This document shows positions 44,182 to 53,150 of a stretch of 64,000 nt of DNA, piece by piece. Source of the DNA: Heyndrickxia sporothermodurans (GTDB lineage Bacteria; Bacillota; Bacilli; Bacillales; Bacillaceae_C); contig CP066701.1 in the NCBI GenBank assembly GCA_016756695.1, positions 3,678,001-3,742,000 on the forward strand, given 5' to 3'. Both the position numbers and the translations under genes were made by a program. Each line of letters starts with the position of its first letter. Position 1 is the stretch's first letter. The notes under the pieces are model-generated. The model had not been told where the DNA came from, did not search any database, and saw only the letters and a program-made list of their open reading frames with translations.

Positions 44182-44511
44182 TTATTTCCTCATTTCTGGA
44201 TACATTTTTTTGTTTAATTCAATAAGTTCTTTTAGAGCAGAATTCGGTATGCCATCATAGACTCTTCTAAGTTCCCTAATATCTCTTGCCAATAACTGTC
44301 TAGGATTATCTATTCCTTTTGTACTTCTTGAAACGATTCCATGAGGTCCTTTAATGGTGTGCCCCACCTTTGGAACATTAATTGCAGGTTCAGTATTTAA
44401 ATCATAATTATCTACTAATTTCTTCATTGCTGCCTTCTGTCCTGTACGATTGCCCGTTGCACAAAAAAATGGCCTTGATATTATTTCAAGGTCATTAAAA
44501 ATAGAAATCAT
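44182..44511 (-). CDS. Orphan toxin C-terminal domain
   Basis: The frame from 44511 has no ribosome binding site of note and no LXG or other delivery part. The body (GQKAAMKKLVDNYDLNTEPA, VPKVGHTIKGPHGIVSRS, NPRQLLARDIRELRRVYDGIP) looks like the end of a polymorphic toxin. Its last 31 residues recur, truncated, at 63188-63283. Orphan tails like this are stored downstream of toxin genes and can be swapped in by recombination. The enzymatic type is not recognised. Confidence 0.5.
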   Translation of the reverse strand: MISIFNDLEIISRPFFCATGNRTGQKAAMKKLVDNYDLNTEPAINVPKVGHTIKGPHGIVSRSTKGIDNPRQLLARDIRELRRVYDGIPNSALKELIELNKKMYPEMRK

Positions 44512-44585
44512 CTACAAGCTTCTTCCCATTCCTTCATTCAATCTTTATACTCTTCTACAATCTTCTGTCTCCATATTAACATCAA

Positions 44586-44873
44586 CTATAAAAATTCATC
44601 AGTTTCTATTGTATTTTCCAAAGGTTCATCAATCCGATAATGATGTTCAGCTATTGTTACATTTTTCTTGATATTTACACTCGTAGCATTCAATGTAATT
44701 TCAAAGTCTTTATATACCCCTTCTAAAACTTTCTTAACGTATCCTATATACTCATCCACTTCTTTTATTGTTGAAATATCTTCAATAAAATCCGAGAAAA
44801 TACTTATTTTTTCTGGTAGTTCTATTCTTGTAATACCAAATGGATCTTTCTTAAATTCATATGAATATTTCAT
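44586..44873 (-). CDS. Small conserved-looking protein, probable immunity gene
   Basis: The ATG at 44873 follows AAGGTGA. The 95-residue product (MKYSYEFKKDPFGITRIELP, EYIGYVKKVLEGVYKDFEIT, NVTIAEHHYRIDEPLENTIE) is acidic, alpha/beta, without a membrane segment. It stands between toxin tails, which is the usual place of immunity genes. No family assigned. Confidence 0.5.
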   Translation of the reverse strand: MKYSYEFKKDPFGITRIELPEKISIFSDFIEDISTIKEVDEYIGYVKKVLEGVYKDFEITLNATSVNIKKNVTIAEHHYRIDEPLENTIETDEFL

Positions 44874-44893
44874 ATTATTTATCACCTTCTATG

Positions 44894-45235
44894 CTATTTA
44901 TTATATAATGGATAGGCTACTACAGCTACAGCTTGTTTATTGCAAAATAAAAATACACAATGTTGCAGAGAATTTGGCGTAGCCCAACTTTACATGGAGA
45001 GGCGGGCATGTTAGCCTTGTTTGGCAAAGCCAGCCCTTGATACTGCTGGCTTCTTGGCTTGGTAGTCATGCCCGTAGAGGCTCCATGTCAAGTTGCAATT
45101 CTCTGCATTCCCCGCTGCAAAACTATGTATTTTTCGATTGCACAAAACAACAGCTATTGAACCGTCCTTTTTTAAGAACATTTCAATTTTTATTCCAGAT
45201 GAAGTTTCACCTATATATTTATAAGAACCTATCAA
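44894..45235 (-). pseudogene. Small gene interrupted by a palindromic element
   Basis: The 5' part starts at 45235 (MIGSYKYIGETSSGIKIEMF, then LKKDGSIAVVLCNRK) and then enters the palindrome at about 45140. On the far side the frame LFCNKQAVAVVAYPLYNK ends with TAG at 44894 and could be the lost 3' end. The palindrome encodes the senseless tail of the present frame. It may have been another immunity gene. Confidence 0.45.
44946..45140. repeat. 195-bp imperfect palindrome (large hairpin element)
   Basis: AAAATACACAATGTTGCAG at the left pairs with CTGCAAAACTATGTATTTT at the right. Inside, TGCAGAGAATT, CAACTTTACATGGAG and GGCGGGCATG pair with CATGCCCG, CTCCATGTCAAGTTG and AATTCTCTGCA. The centre holds GCCAGC...GCTGGC. 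The whole can fold into one long hairpin. It lies within a small gene, so it behaves like an inserted mobile repeat. Confidence 0.7.
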
Positions 45236-45516
45236 TAGCTTTTAACACATCAACACGATTCCATTTCTTTGGAAAGAACTCGATTTAGCTACTTTTTCAA
45301 CCCCCATCAATTTCAACTTTAGCTTTATTTACCACATTTTAATTCGGGCTCACATTACATAGTTCGAAGAATTGATGATTTTGGAAACAATAAAACTTAA
45401 TCACTTATATTACAGGAATACAAAAAAATGACCGATAATGTACTAAGATCAACGGTCAACTATCAAGTGTTTTTATTTTTTTAATATCTATTATAATTTC
45501 TTTCTATTTATCTATC

Positions 45517-45966
45517 TTAAAAGTCTTCTTCCCATGCTTCTTTTGCATCCAACAACCTTTGAGATAAAAACTCATAAAAATTCTTTGCTGTATTGTAGTC
45601 ATCAAGTCCCCCTAGTCTATTCCACACTATTACCGGACACTCATTATTCTCCATTTCACTGATATATAGACAATAAGCTTATTCTCCAGCATCTTCAATA
45701 ACTACTAAATCCTTGTCCATTCCTAAATCTCTATATCTCTTTGTATTAACAACAACAGGAGCTCTATTTGACTTAGCCACTCCTAAAATATCAACTCCGA
45801 ATAACCCACCCGAACCATAGGTAGTTAAGAACCACTTATAACTTTCTGGTAATTCCACCCCTAGCTCATTTTGGATAGAATTAATTTGACTTTCATCCAC
45901 TCCACCTGTAAAGTCATCTGATTCCTTATGTTCATTAATAAAGTTTATTAATTCCTCTTTATCCAA
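45517..45966 (-). pseudogene. SMI1/KNR4-family immunity protein with a nonsense mutation
   Basis: The first 95 residues (DKEELINFINEHKESDDFTGG, ELPESYKWFLTTYGSGGLFG, VVIEDAGE) are followed by TAA where the intact paralogue at 59700-60149 has Tyr (VDEYAYCLD). After the stop the same frame continues AYCLYISEMENNECPVIVWN to WEEDF and ends at 45517. One base change inactivated it. SMI1/KNR4 proteins are common immunity partners of bacterial nuclease toxins. Confidence 0.88.
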
Positions 45967-46270
45967 TCAAGGTTCCTCCTTATAGAGTTCACTTTTATCT
46001 ATTTGCCTAGCTCTCCATCTCCAATACTTACTCCTAAAATTATAAGTACTGCTTTTTTAATACAGGATCATTTCTAAAGCTCCTACCGTTCTCTACCAAA
46101 CCATGCAAAATTTTATTATATTCATCATGCATACTCGCAGGAATTTCTACCCTTGAACCTGCCTCTCTTTGGATTAAATGATGAAGTTCTATAACTGTAC
46201 CATCTTTCCAGAAAAGTGCTCTTCCTTTTTTCATTAATTGTAATTTTTGTTAGAACAGGATCAGGATAGT
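45967..46270 (-). pseudogene. Orphan LHH-nuclease toxin tail, frameshifted
   Basis: The middle frame (46234-46040) reads KDGTVIELHHLIQREAGSRV and ILHGLVENGRSFRNDPVLKK, clearly the HNH/Endo VII-type LHH domain that ends LXG toxin 2 (IELHHIIQREPG at 60165-61967). Indels at both sides put the end (NFRSKYWRWRARQIDKSEL) and the upstream DPVLTK part in other frames. No delivery domain precedes it. With the broken SMI1 gene behind it, it is a decayed copy of the toxin 2 tail plus immunity cassette. Confidence 0.85.
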
Positions 46271-46490
46271 ACTACCTTTATAAGCTATAAATTCCGAAAA
46301 ACAGTATTCATGTAATATTCCATCCTTATTAATACTATCAACAAAAAGCACTTGCTGCTATAAAACAATCAGGTGCTCAGTTAATAAATAATAAAAAAGG
46401 TAAAGCAAATCAACTACTGTCGGTGATAGGTTGCCCAAAAAAGATACCTTCAAAGGCATTTTGCCAATCAAGGATTTAAAACAATCATTT

Positions 46491-46685
46491 TATATTTTAG
46501 GAACAACTTCTAACGCTTCTTCGTCTACTTTAGCCCCCACTAATACCCTCGTCCTTAAACAAGCGTAAAAGCGTGTATCCTTGTGCCTGACAATACGCTT
46601 TAATTTCATCCTCTTGGTAAGCAAGGCTATATCCATCTCTTGCTTGACCTTGTGTAGATACTCGAATATATCCGATAATATTCAT
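46491..46685 (-). pseudogene. Serine recombinase N-terminal fragment
   Basis: The ATG at 46685 opens MNIIGYIRVSTQGQARDGYS LAYQEDEIKAYCQAQG (split), a large-serine-recombinase or invertase start with the catalytic Ser in RVST. It stops after DEGISGG; one base earlier the frame goes on AKVDEEALEVVPK. The rest of the gene is missing. It is a relic of a phage or an ICE/transposon. Confidence 0.8.
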
Positions 46686-46793
46686 GATGTTCCCCCCCTC
46701 CATTACGCTAATTAGGATTAACGTAACGCTTAGCCGCTATATTTTATGTAATTTCATTGTATGCGGCTTTAGCGATACAATCAACCCCTTTAC

Positions 46794-46816
46794 CGATACA
46801 AATTTATTGTGTATCG
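46794..46816. promoter_or_regulatory. Operator dyad CGATACA-n9-TGTATCG
   Basis: Seven-base perfect arms lie 35 bases before the XRE gene; a further CGATACAA copy is at 46783. It fits an autoregulatory site of the small repressor. Confidence 0.6.
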
Positions 46817-46850
46817 TAAAAGTAGCAAGAAATAGAGAAAGGGAGTTACC

Positions 46851-47051
46851 ATGGCAATTTCAATCAAACTGAAGGAAATTCTTAAAGAACGTGACCTTTC
46901 ACAACGTGAATTGGCACGAATGACAGGGCTGCGGCCCAATACGATAAGTCATCTTTGTTCAGACAATGTGGACAGGGTTTATCTATCAACATTAGAAACG
47001 GTATGCAAAGTGTTAGACATCGACATTCAGGAGTTAATCGAGGTGGAGTAG
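46851..47051 (+). CDS. Cro/CI-type (XRE) helix-turn-helix protein (66 aa)
   Basis: The ATG at 46851 follows AAAGGGAG. The product is a single HTH_26-like domain: KLKEILKERDLSQRELARMT, GLRPNTISHLCSDNVDRV, LETVCKVLDIDIQELIEVE. It likely controls itself and the divergent recombinase, a pairing typical of prophages and ICEs, of which only these pieces remain here. Confidence 0.88.
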   Translation: MAISIKLKEILKERDLSQRELARMTGLRPNTISHLCSDNVDRVYLSTLETVCKVLDIDIQELIEVE

Positions 47052-47412
47052 TCCTCTCAGCATAGCAATCGTTCTATGTACGTCAAAGTTGCGAAAAATT
47101 TAAAAAGGCAAGGAGAAAGCGAAGGTAAAGTATTTGGGGATGTTTATGGTAGTAACTGATGATTTGGGGTTATTTCACAAGAAATGAAATACAGTAAATC
47201 GGGTACACTTTTTAAAGTGTATTGTACCTACTAAAGAATTTGTTTAAACATCATATAGTGCTTACAAAGTTTATCTGTATTTGATAAATTAAAATTGAGC
47301 CACATTTCAATGGTTCGATCACAAAAAAAATAAGCCACTTGATTTCCAATTAACAAATCCTCTCTTAAGATTGAAAGTGACCAAACTTTTAATATAGAGA
47401 GAGGAAAAAAGG

Positions 47413-48940
47413 ATGATCAACATGGCTCAATTTTATAATATCAAATTCTTACATGAGGTAGAAGGGCTGTCACAGCGACAGATTGCCCAAAAATTGGGGA
47501 TTTCGAGAAATACCGTTAGTAAATATCTTAAACAGAATGAAGCTCCCACAACTATAAATCGGCAAAATAGCTATATCGGAAGAGAATACTCTGATGAAAC
47601 AAGGAGAGTCTTGCCAATAATAGATCAGTGGCTTGAAGATGATCTCAAACGTTGGGGAAAACAAAAACATACTGCAGCTCGAATATTTCGTAGATTGCAA
47701 GATGAATATAATTTTAAAGGCTCCGAATCAAATATCCGTAAGGTTGTTGCCAAACGCAGGAAAAAACTACAGGATGTCTTTATCCCTCTTGATTTTCAAC
47801 TCGGCCACCAATTCCAATTCGACTGGGGAGAGGCGGATATTATTCTACAGGGTCGAACACAACGAATTTACCTCTTTTGTATGCAGCTTTCGGCAAGTCG
47901 AGTACGATTTGCACGCGCATACCTTCATGAGAAACAAGAGGCTTTCTTAGATGGCTTTGTCCATGCGTTTGAGTTCTTTGGTGGTGTACCAACAGAAGGG
48001 CTTTTTGATAACTTAAAAACAGCTGTAGTAAAAATACTCCAAGGTAGAGATCGCTTGGAACAGGAGGCATTCCTAGCTTTACAAGCTCACTACTTGTTCA
48101 AGGCAGAATTTTGTAATGTCCGGTCTGGAAATGAAAAAGGCCGCATAGAAGGAACAGTTGGGTATGTAAGAAGAAATGCCCTTGTCCCGTTACCCGAAGT
48201 CCAATCATTGGATGAATTAAATGACCACCTTTTGAAATGGTGCTTAAAGGATGCCGAACAGAAAACGGTCCCCCACACCAATGAAAAAGTGGCGCAAATG
48301 TGGGAAAAGGAAAAAGAATATCTGCACCCACTTCCGGAAAAGAAATTTGAAGCTTGCAGGCTGGTTTCCTGCCAGGTTAACAAGACATCTTTAATTACTG
48401 TAGAGACAAATCAGTATTCTATCCCTTGTAGCTATGTTGGCCAAGGTGTATGGGTCAAAATTTTTGTCGATCGTGTGAGCGTTGTGGCTCAAAATCAAGT
48501 GATCGCAGAACATCCTCGTTCTTATGAACGAAACCAAATGATCAAACCTGGATCATTACCTTGAGGCATTATTGAAAAAGCCTCGAGCAATTCGGGATGC
48601 CCATGCATTCCAATCGTCTGATATTCCGGATGTGTTCAGGCGTTTTCATCGAAAGATGAGAGAACATGAAGGAGCCTCGGGTGATCGCAAATTTATCCGA
48701 CTTCTCCTCCTTCATCGGGAGATAGGAATGGAAAAGTTGACTCAAGCCTTACTTGAAGCTGAACAAGCACAGATCTATCGGTACGAAGTTGTACATGAAA
48801 TCATTCAAAGGCTCTCAAATAACTGCTTAAAAATCCAGGATCTATCTAAGGAGAAAACGCCGGTAAATCTACTGGACTATAAGATTCAAAAGGCAAATAT
48901 TGCCCAGTATGGACAATTAACGGGAGGTCAGATGAAATGA
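47413..48940 (+). pseudogene. IS21 transposase IstA, one-base insertion
   Basis: The main frame has the HTH (LSQRQIAQKLGISRNTVSKYL) and rve core (FQFDWGEADI, EGLFDNLKTAV, NEKGRIEGTVGY) and stops at 48564 after KPGSLP. The next frame goes on HYLEALLKKPRAIRDAHAFQ to QLTGGQMK at 48940. Removing one C near 48546 (AAACCTGGAT to AAACTGGAT) restores KLDHYLEALL. The catalytic part is intact, but the C-terminus is cut off. Confidence 0.88.
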
Positions 48941-49691
48941 CAACAGAGATACTTTTAGATCATTTAACAAAACAACTAAGAATGCCTACCATCGCAAGCA
49001 ATATCGTTCTCTTGCAAGAGAAGCAGAAGAAAGAAATCTGCAATACGAAGAATATTTACTGGCATTACTTGAAATAGAAGTCCAGGCACGAGAGGAAAAT
49101 CAAAGGCAAAGAAGGCTGAAACAAGTGCATTTCCAGTCCATAAAACATTAGATACCTATGACTTTTCTTTAATGCCAAGTTTAAATCGAAACCGATTTCT
49201 TACTCTTGCAAAAGGTGAATTTGTCGAGAAAAAAAGAGAATATAATTTTTTTAGGAAACAGTGGAACAGGAAAAACCCATTTGGCCACGGGCCTTGGAAT
49301 CGCTATGATCCAAAATGGTTACAAAACAAAATTCATTACAGCTGCCGAGTTGGTAGAAGAGCTACTCATAGCTAAGGAAGAGCATAAACTTGGGGCGTTT
49401 GAGAAGAAGTGGCTCAAAAACGATGTGATCATCGTGGATGAGCTCGGTTACATCCCCTTCTCTAAAACGGGAGCAGAGCTATTATTTCAGTTCTTTTCAA
49501 GCCGTTATGAACGTGCAAGTGTTATCATTACGACGAATCTTGAATTTACAGAATGGACGAACATTTTTGGAGATGAAAAAATGACCGCAGCTTTACTTGA
49601 CCGGCTTACTCACCGCTCACACATTCTTTTGCTTAATGGAGAATCATATCGATTCCGCCAAAGTTTAAAGCAAAAAGAAAATGAAGAGTAG
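48937..49691 (+). pseudogene. IS21 helper ATPase IstB, several frameshifts
   Basis: Starting MTTEILLDHLTKQLRMPTIA at 48937, the frame shifts near 49003, 49120 and in an A run near 49235. Joining the pieces gives REAEERNLQYEEYLLALLE, LDTYDFSLMPSLNRNRF, then Walker A GNSGTGKTHLATGLG and Walker B DVIIVDELGYIPF to the end at 49691. At least three indels make it non-functional. Confidence 0.88.
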
Positions 49692-49704
49692 GAGTAACGT
49701 GCGA

Positions 49705-49752
49705 GGTGTTTAGGTTTCTTGCCCCTCTCCCGGGGCAAGAAACCTAAACACC
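49705..49752. repeat. Long near-perfect palindrome at the end of the decayed IS21
   Basis: Arms of 21 bases (GGTGTTTAGGTTTCTTGCCC C and its inverse) around a six-base centre lie just after istB. A palindrome of the same kind is in the other IS21 element at 53113. Confidence 0.85.
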
Positions 49753-49893
49753 CATCTTCTCCCATATATAGGAGTGCTTATTCCAAGAGTGGCTCACTTT
49801 TGAAGTGATCGCTTTGGCTCAATTTATTATTGACAAAAACATTATCTTTACTATCTGAATAAAGAGTAGTGTATTCGGCACTCCGTATCGTAA

Positions 49894-49922
49894 AAAACCA
49901 TGGGATAGCGTCCCATGGTTTT
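49894..49922 (-). terminator. Terminator of the toxin 1/Imm70 operon
   Basis: AAAACCATGGGA pairs with TCCCATGGTTTT around TAGCG; a U run follows on the minus strand. It lies just after the Imm70 gene. Confidence 0.85.
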
Positions 49923-49929
49923 AAAAAAG

Positions 49930-50346
49930 TTATAGTTTATGAATTTTCAAATCACATTTATCTTCTTCTGCCACATCCATCGCTGTGTATATCACTTCAA
50001 AGAATGTTTTCCCATCAGTTGTTGCAAAATAATTCGCAAGGTTAGTTACTTTGGAACTTATTTTATCCCCCCACGGAGGTTTTTGTGATAAATCATCAAT
50101 ATCCCATATAACATGTTCTGGCGAGTGTTTTGATAATTCCTGTTCAATTTCAATTAAATTAGCTTTTGCCACAGAAACATCATCCGAATTTAGTTTGTCA
50201 TTATATAACTCATTCATAATTAAAGGGTATTTTGTCCCCCATCCTTCTTTTTCTAAATGGTATGAGATTGTTGAAAAGAATGAATGTACAAAATCGCTAT
50301 GACCTAATTCGTAATAAAAACAATCTACTAATATTCCTACTGTCAT
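49930..50346 (-). CDS. Imm70-family immunity protein
   Basis: The 138-residue protein reads MTVGILVDCFYYELGHSDFV HSFFSTISYHLE (split), KANLIEIEQELSKHSPEHVI, WDIDDLSQKPPWGDKIS and NYFATTDGKTFFEV, which is the Imm70 pattern. It lies 13 bases after the end of the PD-(D/E)XK-like toxin tail and is expected to block that nuclease in the cytosol. It appears intact although its toxin is split by an IS. Confidence 0.88.
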   Translation of the reverse strand: MTVGILVDCFYYELGHSDFVHSFFSTISYHLEKEGWGTKYPLIMNELYNDKLNSDDVSVAKANLIEIEQELSKHSPEHVIWDIDDLSQKPPWGDKISSKVTNLANYFATTDGKTFFEVIYTAMDVAEEDKCDLKIHKL

Positions 50347-50359
50347 CTAAATTTCACCT

Positions 50360-50648
50360 CTAATCCATCTTAAAAATTATTTCTGCTACTCCGTTTGTTC
50401 TTCCATTTATTTTTTGTTTAATGTCCCTTAAAACATCCCTTGTGACATTTTGACCTCTAACATCAATAATAACAGACTGCTTAGTTTTATAAGGTAAATC
50501 ACTTATCCGTTTATTAATTTGTTTTGACACGTTTCTTATTAAGTTACTTCTACCAGAAGACGTAGTCACTTTATAATTTTTAACTTCTATGCTATGACCG
50601 TTAATATAAAAATCTGGTCTTGAACTATTTTTAGTGCCATGACTTACT
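50360..50648 (-). pseudogene. 3' part of LXG toxin 1 (PD-(D/E)XK-like nuclease end)
   Basis: After the target repeat the frame reads SHGTKNSSRPDFYINGHSIE VKNYKV (split), with Asp, then Glu-x-Lys (PDF...IEVK) as in PD-(D/E)XK nucleases, and ends VAEIIFKMD at 50360. It is the continuation of the toxin gene at 53221-54720, cut off by the IS21 element. The start read from inside the IS (MTVTV) is not native. Confidence 0.9.
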
Positions 50649-50691
50649 GTGACCGTCAAGTAGAATGTTACAATTTTCGATAATTTATTTT

Positions 50692-51447
50692 TTACACTTT
50701 TTCAGTAAAAATAGTAGCTCGATGTTTCATTCGATAGCTATCACCATTTAAGTGAATGACTTCTGCCCGATGGATAAGCCTATCCAAAATGGCTGTCGTT
50801 ATCGCTGGATCCCCTAATAACTCACCCCACTCCTTTGGAGCTTTATTGGAGGTCAAGATTATAGAGGATCGGTTGTATAAGTCATTGATTAAATGGAAAA
50901 ATAGGTTCGCTTCATGCTGATCCATTGCCATAAACATAAGATCATCAATGATGACTAAGTCCGCAGTACGGATTCTTTTCATTTTGGTCTGTGCTTTCCT
51001 TGAAATTTCCTGCGTTTTTAAGGCATGAACCAACTCTCCCATGGTGATAAACATAACCTTATGACCTTGATTGATTGCTTCTAATCCTAATCCAACTGAT
51101 AAGTGTGTTTTGCCTATGCCTGGCGGTCCAAGCAGAATAATATTATATAATTGTTCAATCCATGTTAATTCTCTCAGATGATTCAATTGCTTTTGACTTA
51201 ATGATTGTTGTTCTTCTAAATGAAATTCATCCAGTGTTTTTTGAAAAGGGAAGGCTGCCCATTTCAGCCTTTTTTCCAATTGTTTTTCCTCTCTTCGTTT
51301 TTGCTCATATTCCAAAATGCTGTAAAGAAAGGAAAGATAGGTTGATTCGTTTGTCTCAGCTTGTTTGACAAACTGAGACAAAGAATGGGCTGCTTCTGAT
51401 AAATGGAGGGTTTTTAAAAGCTCTTCCGATTTCTTTAATGGGCTCAT
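50692..51447 (-). CDS. istB: IS21 helper ATPase IstB
   Basis: The 251-residue AAA+ protein has an N-terminal IstB region (KTLHLSEAAHSLSQFVKQAE), Walker A LGPPGIGKTHLSVGLG, Walker B DLVIIDDLMFMAMD and sensor SIILTSNKAPKEWGELLGD. It overlaps istA by four bases and helps IstA choose targets and assemble. No break is seen. Confidence 0.94.
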   Translation of the reverse strand: MSPLKKSEELLKTLHLSEAAHSLSQFVKQAETNESTYLSFLYSILEYEQKRREEKQLEKRLKWAAFPFQKTLDEFHLEEQQSLSQKQLNHLRELTWIEQLYNIILLGPPGIGKTHLSVGLGLEAINQGHKVMFITMGELVHALKTQEISRKAQTKMKRIRTADLVIIDDLMFMAMDQHEANLFFHLINDLYNRSSIILTSNKAPKEWGELLGDPAITTAILDRLIHRAEVIHLNGDSYRMKHRATIFTEKV

Positions 51448-53012
51448 TTTTCTCCCTCCAATACAGCTATATATTCATTTACATCTCTTTTTTGGGCATA
51501 GGTTTGAATAATAAACGCATTTTGACCATGGAATGGTTTAATTTTACCCTCTTCATTACGGACATCTGTAACATTTAATGGTCGTTGCCGTTTGATATAC
51601 TGAATCATATCGACAAAATCTGTTGCACAAAAAAGCCTTTTATCTACACACTCCTCCAAGGCCTGGTTAGATATTTCTTGCGGCGTCCTTTTTAGCTGAT
51701 TCATGATGATCTGTAATTGATCACGTATATATCGAGGATATCGATCCCTGATTTCCTTCAGAAAACATTGTGCCAGATGGGAATCGGTAAAATAACTGGC
51801 TACTGTATCCATGTAGGCGTCGATTCCTTTTGATCTATCTCTAGTATGTTGCCGGTCTTGAATCAATTGACCTTTCCCATGACAAATTTTATGTTCGGCC
51901 ATTAACGGGCCATTGGGAGATGCATATATAAGCAGATGTTCTTCGGTTCTTTGTATATATACCTTTTCTTGTTTATTAAATGTACCTAGAGGAACAGAAT
52001 ATCGGTTGGACTGATATCGGATTGTATTGTCCCGGCGAACCGTTCTTGTTATACTAGATACAGGTTTTACATTACTGAATTCTAACGGGTTAGGGACTGG
52101 TCTTAAATGGTGTTTTTCTTCTTGAAACACTTCGACCGGTCTTTTTTTTGTAGTCTGATGAATTTTATAGTTCCCTGTACGATTAAGCCATTTCCACGAA
52201 TCTTCATTCCAGCGATCGATATTGGTAAATATCCGATGCTTGGCGAAATTTTTCTTGATATATCCGACTACATTTTCAATTCTCCCTTTGCTTTCTGGAT
52301 CTGCTTTGCGACAAATCCTTACCTTTAAACCACGCTGTTGGCGGTACACTTCAAATTCCTTTGTGTAAATAAGGTTTCCCCCATTTTCACTGACGACAAT
52401 GACTGAATCCTGGTCATATACCATTTCATGTGGAATCCCTTCAAACCACTTAAATGCATTTTCATGGGCATTTATCAAATCTCTTGTTGTAAAAGGCCTA
52501 TCTAGCCATTCTACATACTTATAACGTGAATGCGATAAGACAAAAGCTATGAAATAAAGTTTTGCTTTCTTCCTTTCAGGGGTCTCCTGTATGGTTTCTC
52601 CAAAATCCACTTGTGCTTGTTCCCCCATGGCCATTTCTGGAACAGCTTCATAGTCACGAACACGAATTTCTTTTGGAAGATCATAATCTTCTCGAAGTTT
52701 CCTGACATAGCCCCTGACAGTGCTCTCCGATATCTCCAAGGAAGAATCTCTCTCTCTTAACCAATCTTCCACTTGGGCAGCCGACATGTCTGGATTCTCT
52801 TTGAGCCAGGATAAAATCTTATCCTTATATGGATCCAATTTTTTCGACCTGACTTGGAGGGAATCTACCCAGTCTGCCATTTCTTTCGGATCCTTTTGAA
52901 GGTATCGATACAGAGTAGGTCGGGAAATTCCTAACTTTTTGGCTATTTTTGCTTTACTGAACCCTTGCTTTAATAATTGACGAATGTCTACATACACTTC
53001 AAACTTGTCCAC
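51444..53012 (-). CDS. istA: IS21 transposase IstA
   Basis: The 522-residue protein has an N-terminal HTH (GFSKAKIAKKLGISRPTLYRYL), a second helix region (SESTVRGYVRKLREDY), the rve core (QAQVDFGETIQ, VYDQDSVIVV, DPESKGRIENVVGYIKKNF) and a C-terminal beta part (NRYSVPLGTFNKQEKVYI). All acidic catalytic residues are visible. It begins 208 bases inside the IS right end. Confidence 0.94.
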   Translation of the reverse strand: MDKFEVYVDIRQLLKQGFSKAKIAKKLGISRPTLYRYLQKDPKEMADWVDSLQVRSKKLDPYKDKILSWLKENPDMSAAQVEDWLRERDSSLEISESTVRGYVRKLREDYDLPKEIRVRDYEAVPEMAMGEQAQVDFGETIQETPERKKAKLYFIAFVLSHSRYKYVEWLDRPFTTRDLINAHENAFKWFEGIPHEMVYDQDSVIVVSENGGNLIYTKEFEVYRQQRGLKVRICRKADPESKGRIENVVGYIKKNFAKHRIFTNIDRWNEDSWKWLNRTGNYKIHQTTKKRPVEVFQEEKHHLRPVPNPLEFSNVKPVSSITRTVRRDNTIRYQSNRYSVPLGTFNKQEKVYIQRTEEHLLIYASPNGPLMAEHKICHGKGQLIQDRQHTRDRSKGIDAYMDTVASYFTDSHLAQCFLKEIRDRYPRYIRDQLQIIMNQLKRTPQEISNQALEECVDKRLFCATDFVDMIQYIKRQRPLNVTDVRNEEGKIKPFHGQNAFIIQTYAQKRDVNEYIAVLEGEK

Positions 53013-53112
53013 CTTTCATGTCCTCCATCACTGTAAATCATCATCAACGAATAAAATATAACAGTGATAGAGAAATATTTTAATAGGAACGGATGTTAGT
53101 AAGTTCTGATTT

Positions 53113-53150
53113 TTCTTTGTCCTCCTGCCCTAGGGCAGGAGGACAAAGAA
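53113..53150. repeat. Perfect 38-bp palindrome inside the IS21 end
   Basis: Arms TTCTTTGTCCTCCTGCCCT and AGGGCAGGAGGACAAAGAA meet without a loop, between the IS end and istA. It could stop incoming transcription from the host gene or serve as a structural end element. Confidence 0.85.

Larger units (their letters stand above)
47292..49825 (+). mobile_element. IS21-family element, decayed copy
   Basis: istA and istB with several frameshifts lie between ends AAATTGAGCCACATT (left) and the inverted TTTGGCTCAATTT (right). ATTA flanks both sides (47288-47291 and 49826-49829), a plausible 4-bp duplication though AT-rich. A second pair of inner repeats (GTGACCAAACTTT; AAGTGATCGCTTT) is typical of IS21 ends. 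Between 47052 and 47291 I see no gene. Confidence 0.85.

Noticed and set aside
45011-45130. C-terminal half of the frame that starts at 45235
   Set aside because: The residues after CNRKI are translated from the palindromic element and are not a protein domain.
49705-49752. Reading this palindrome as a normal transcription terminator
   Set aside because: No T run follows on either strand, so it is listed as a palindrome of the IS.
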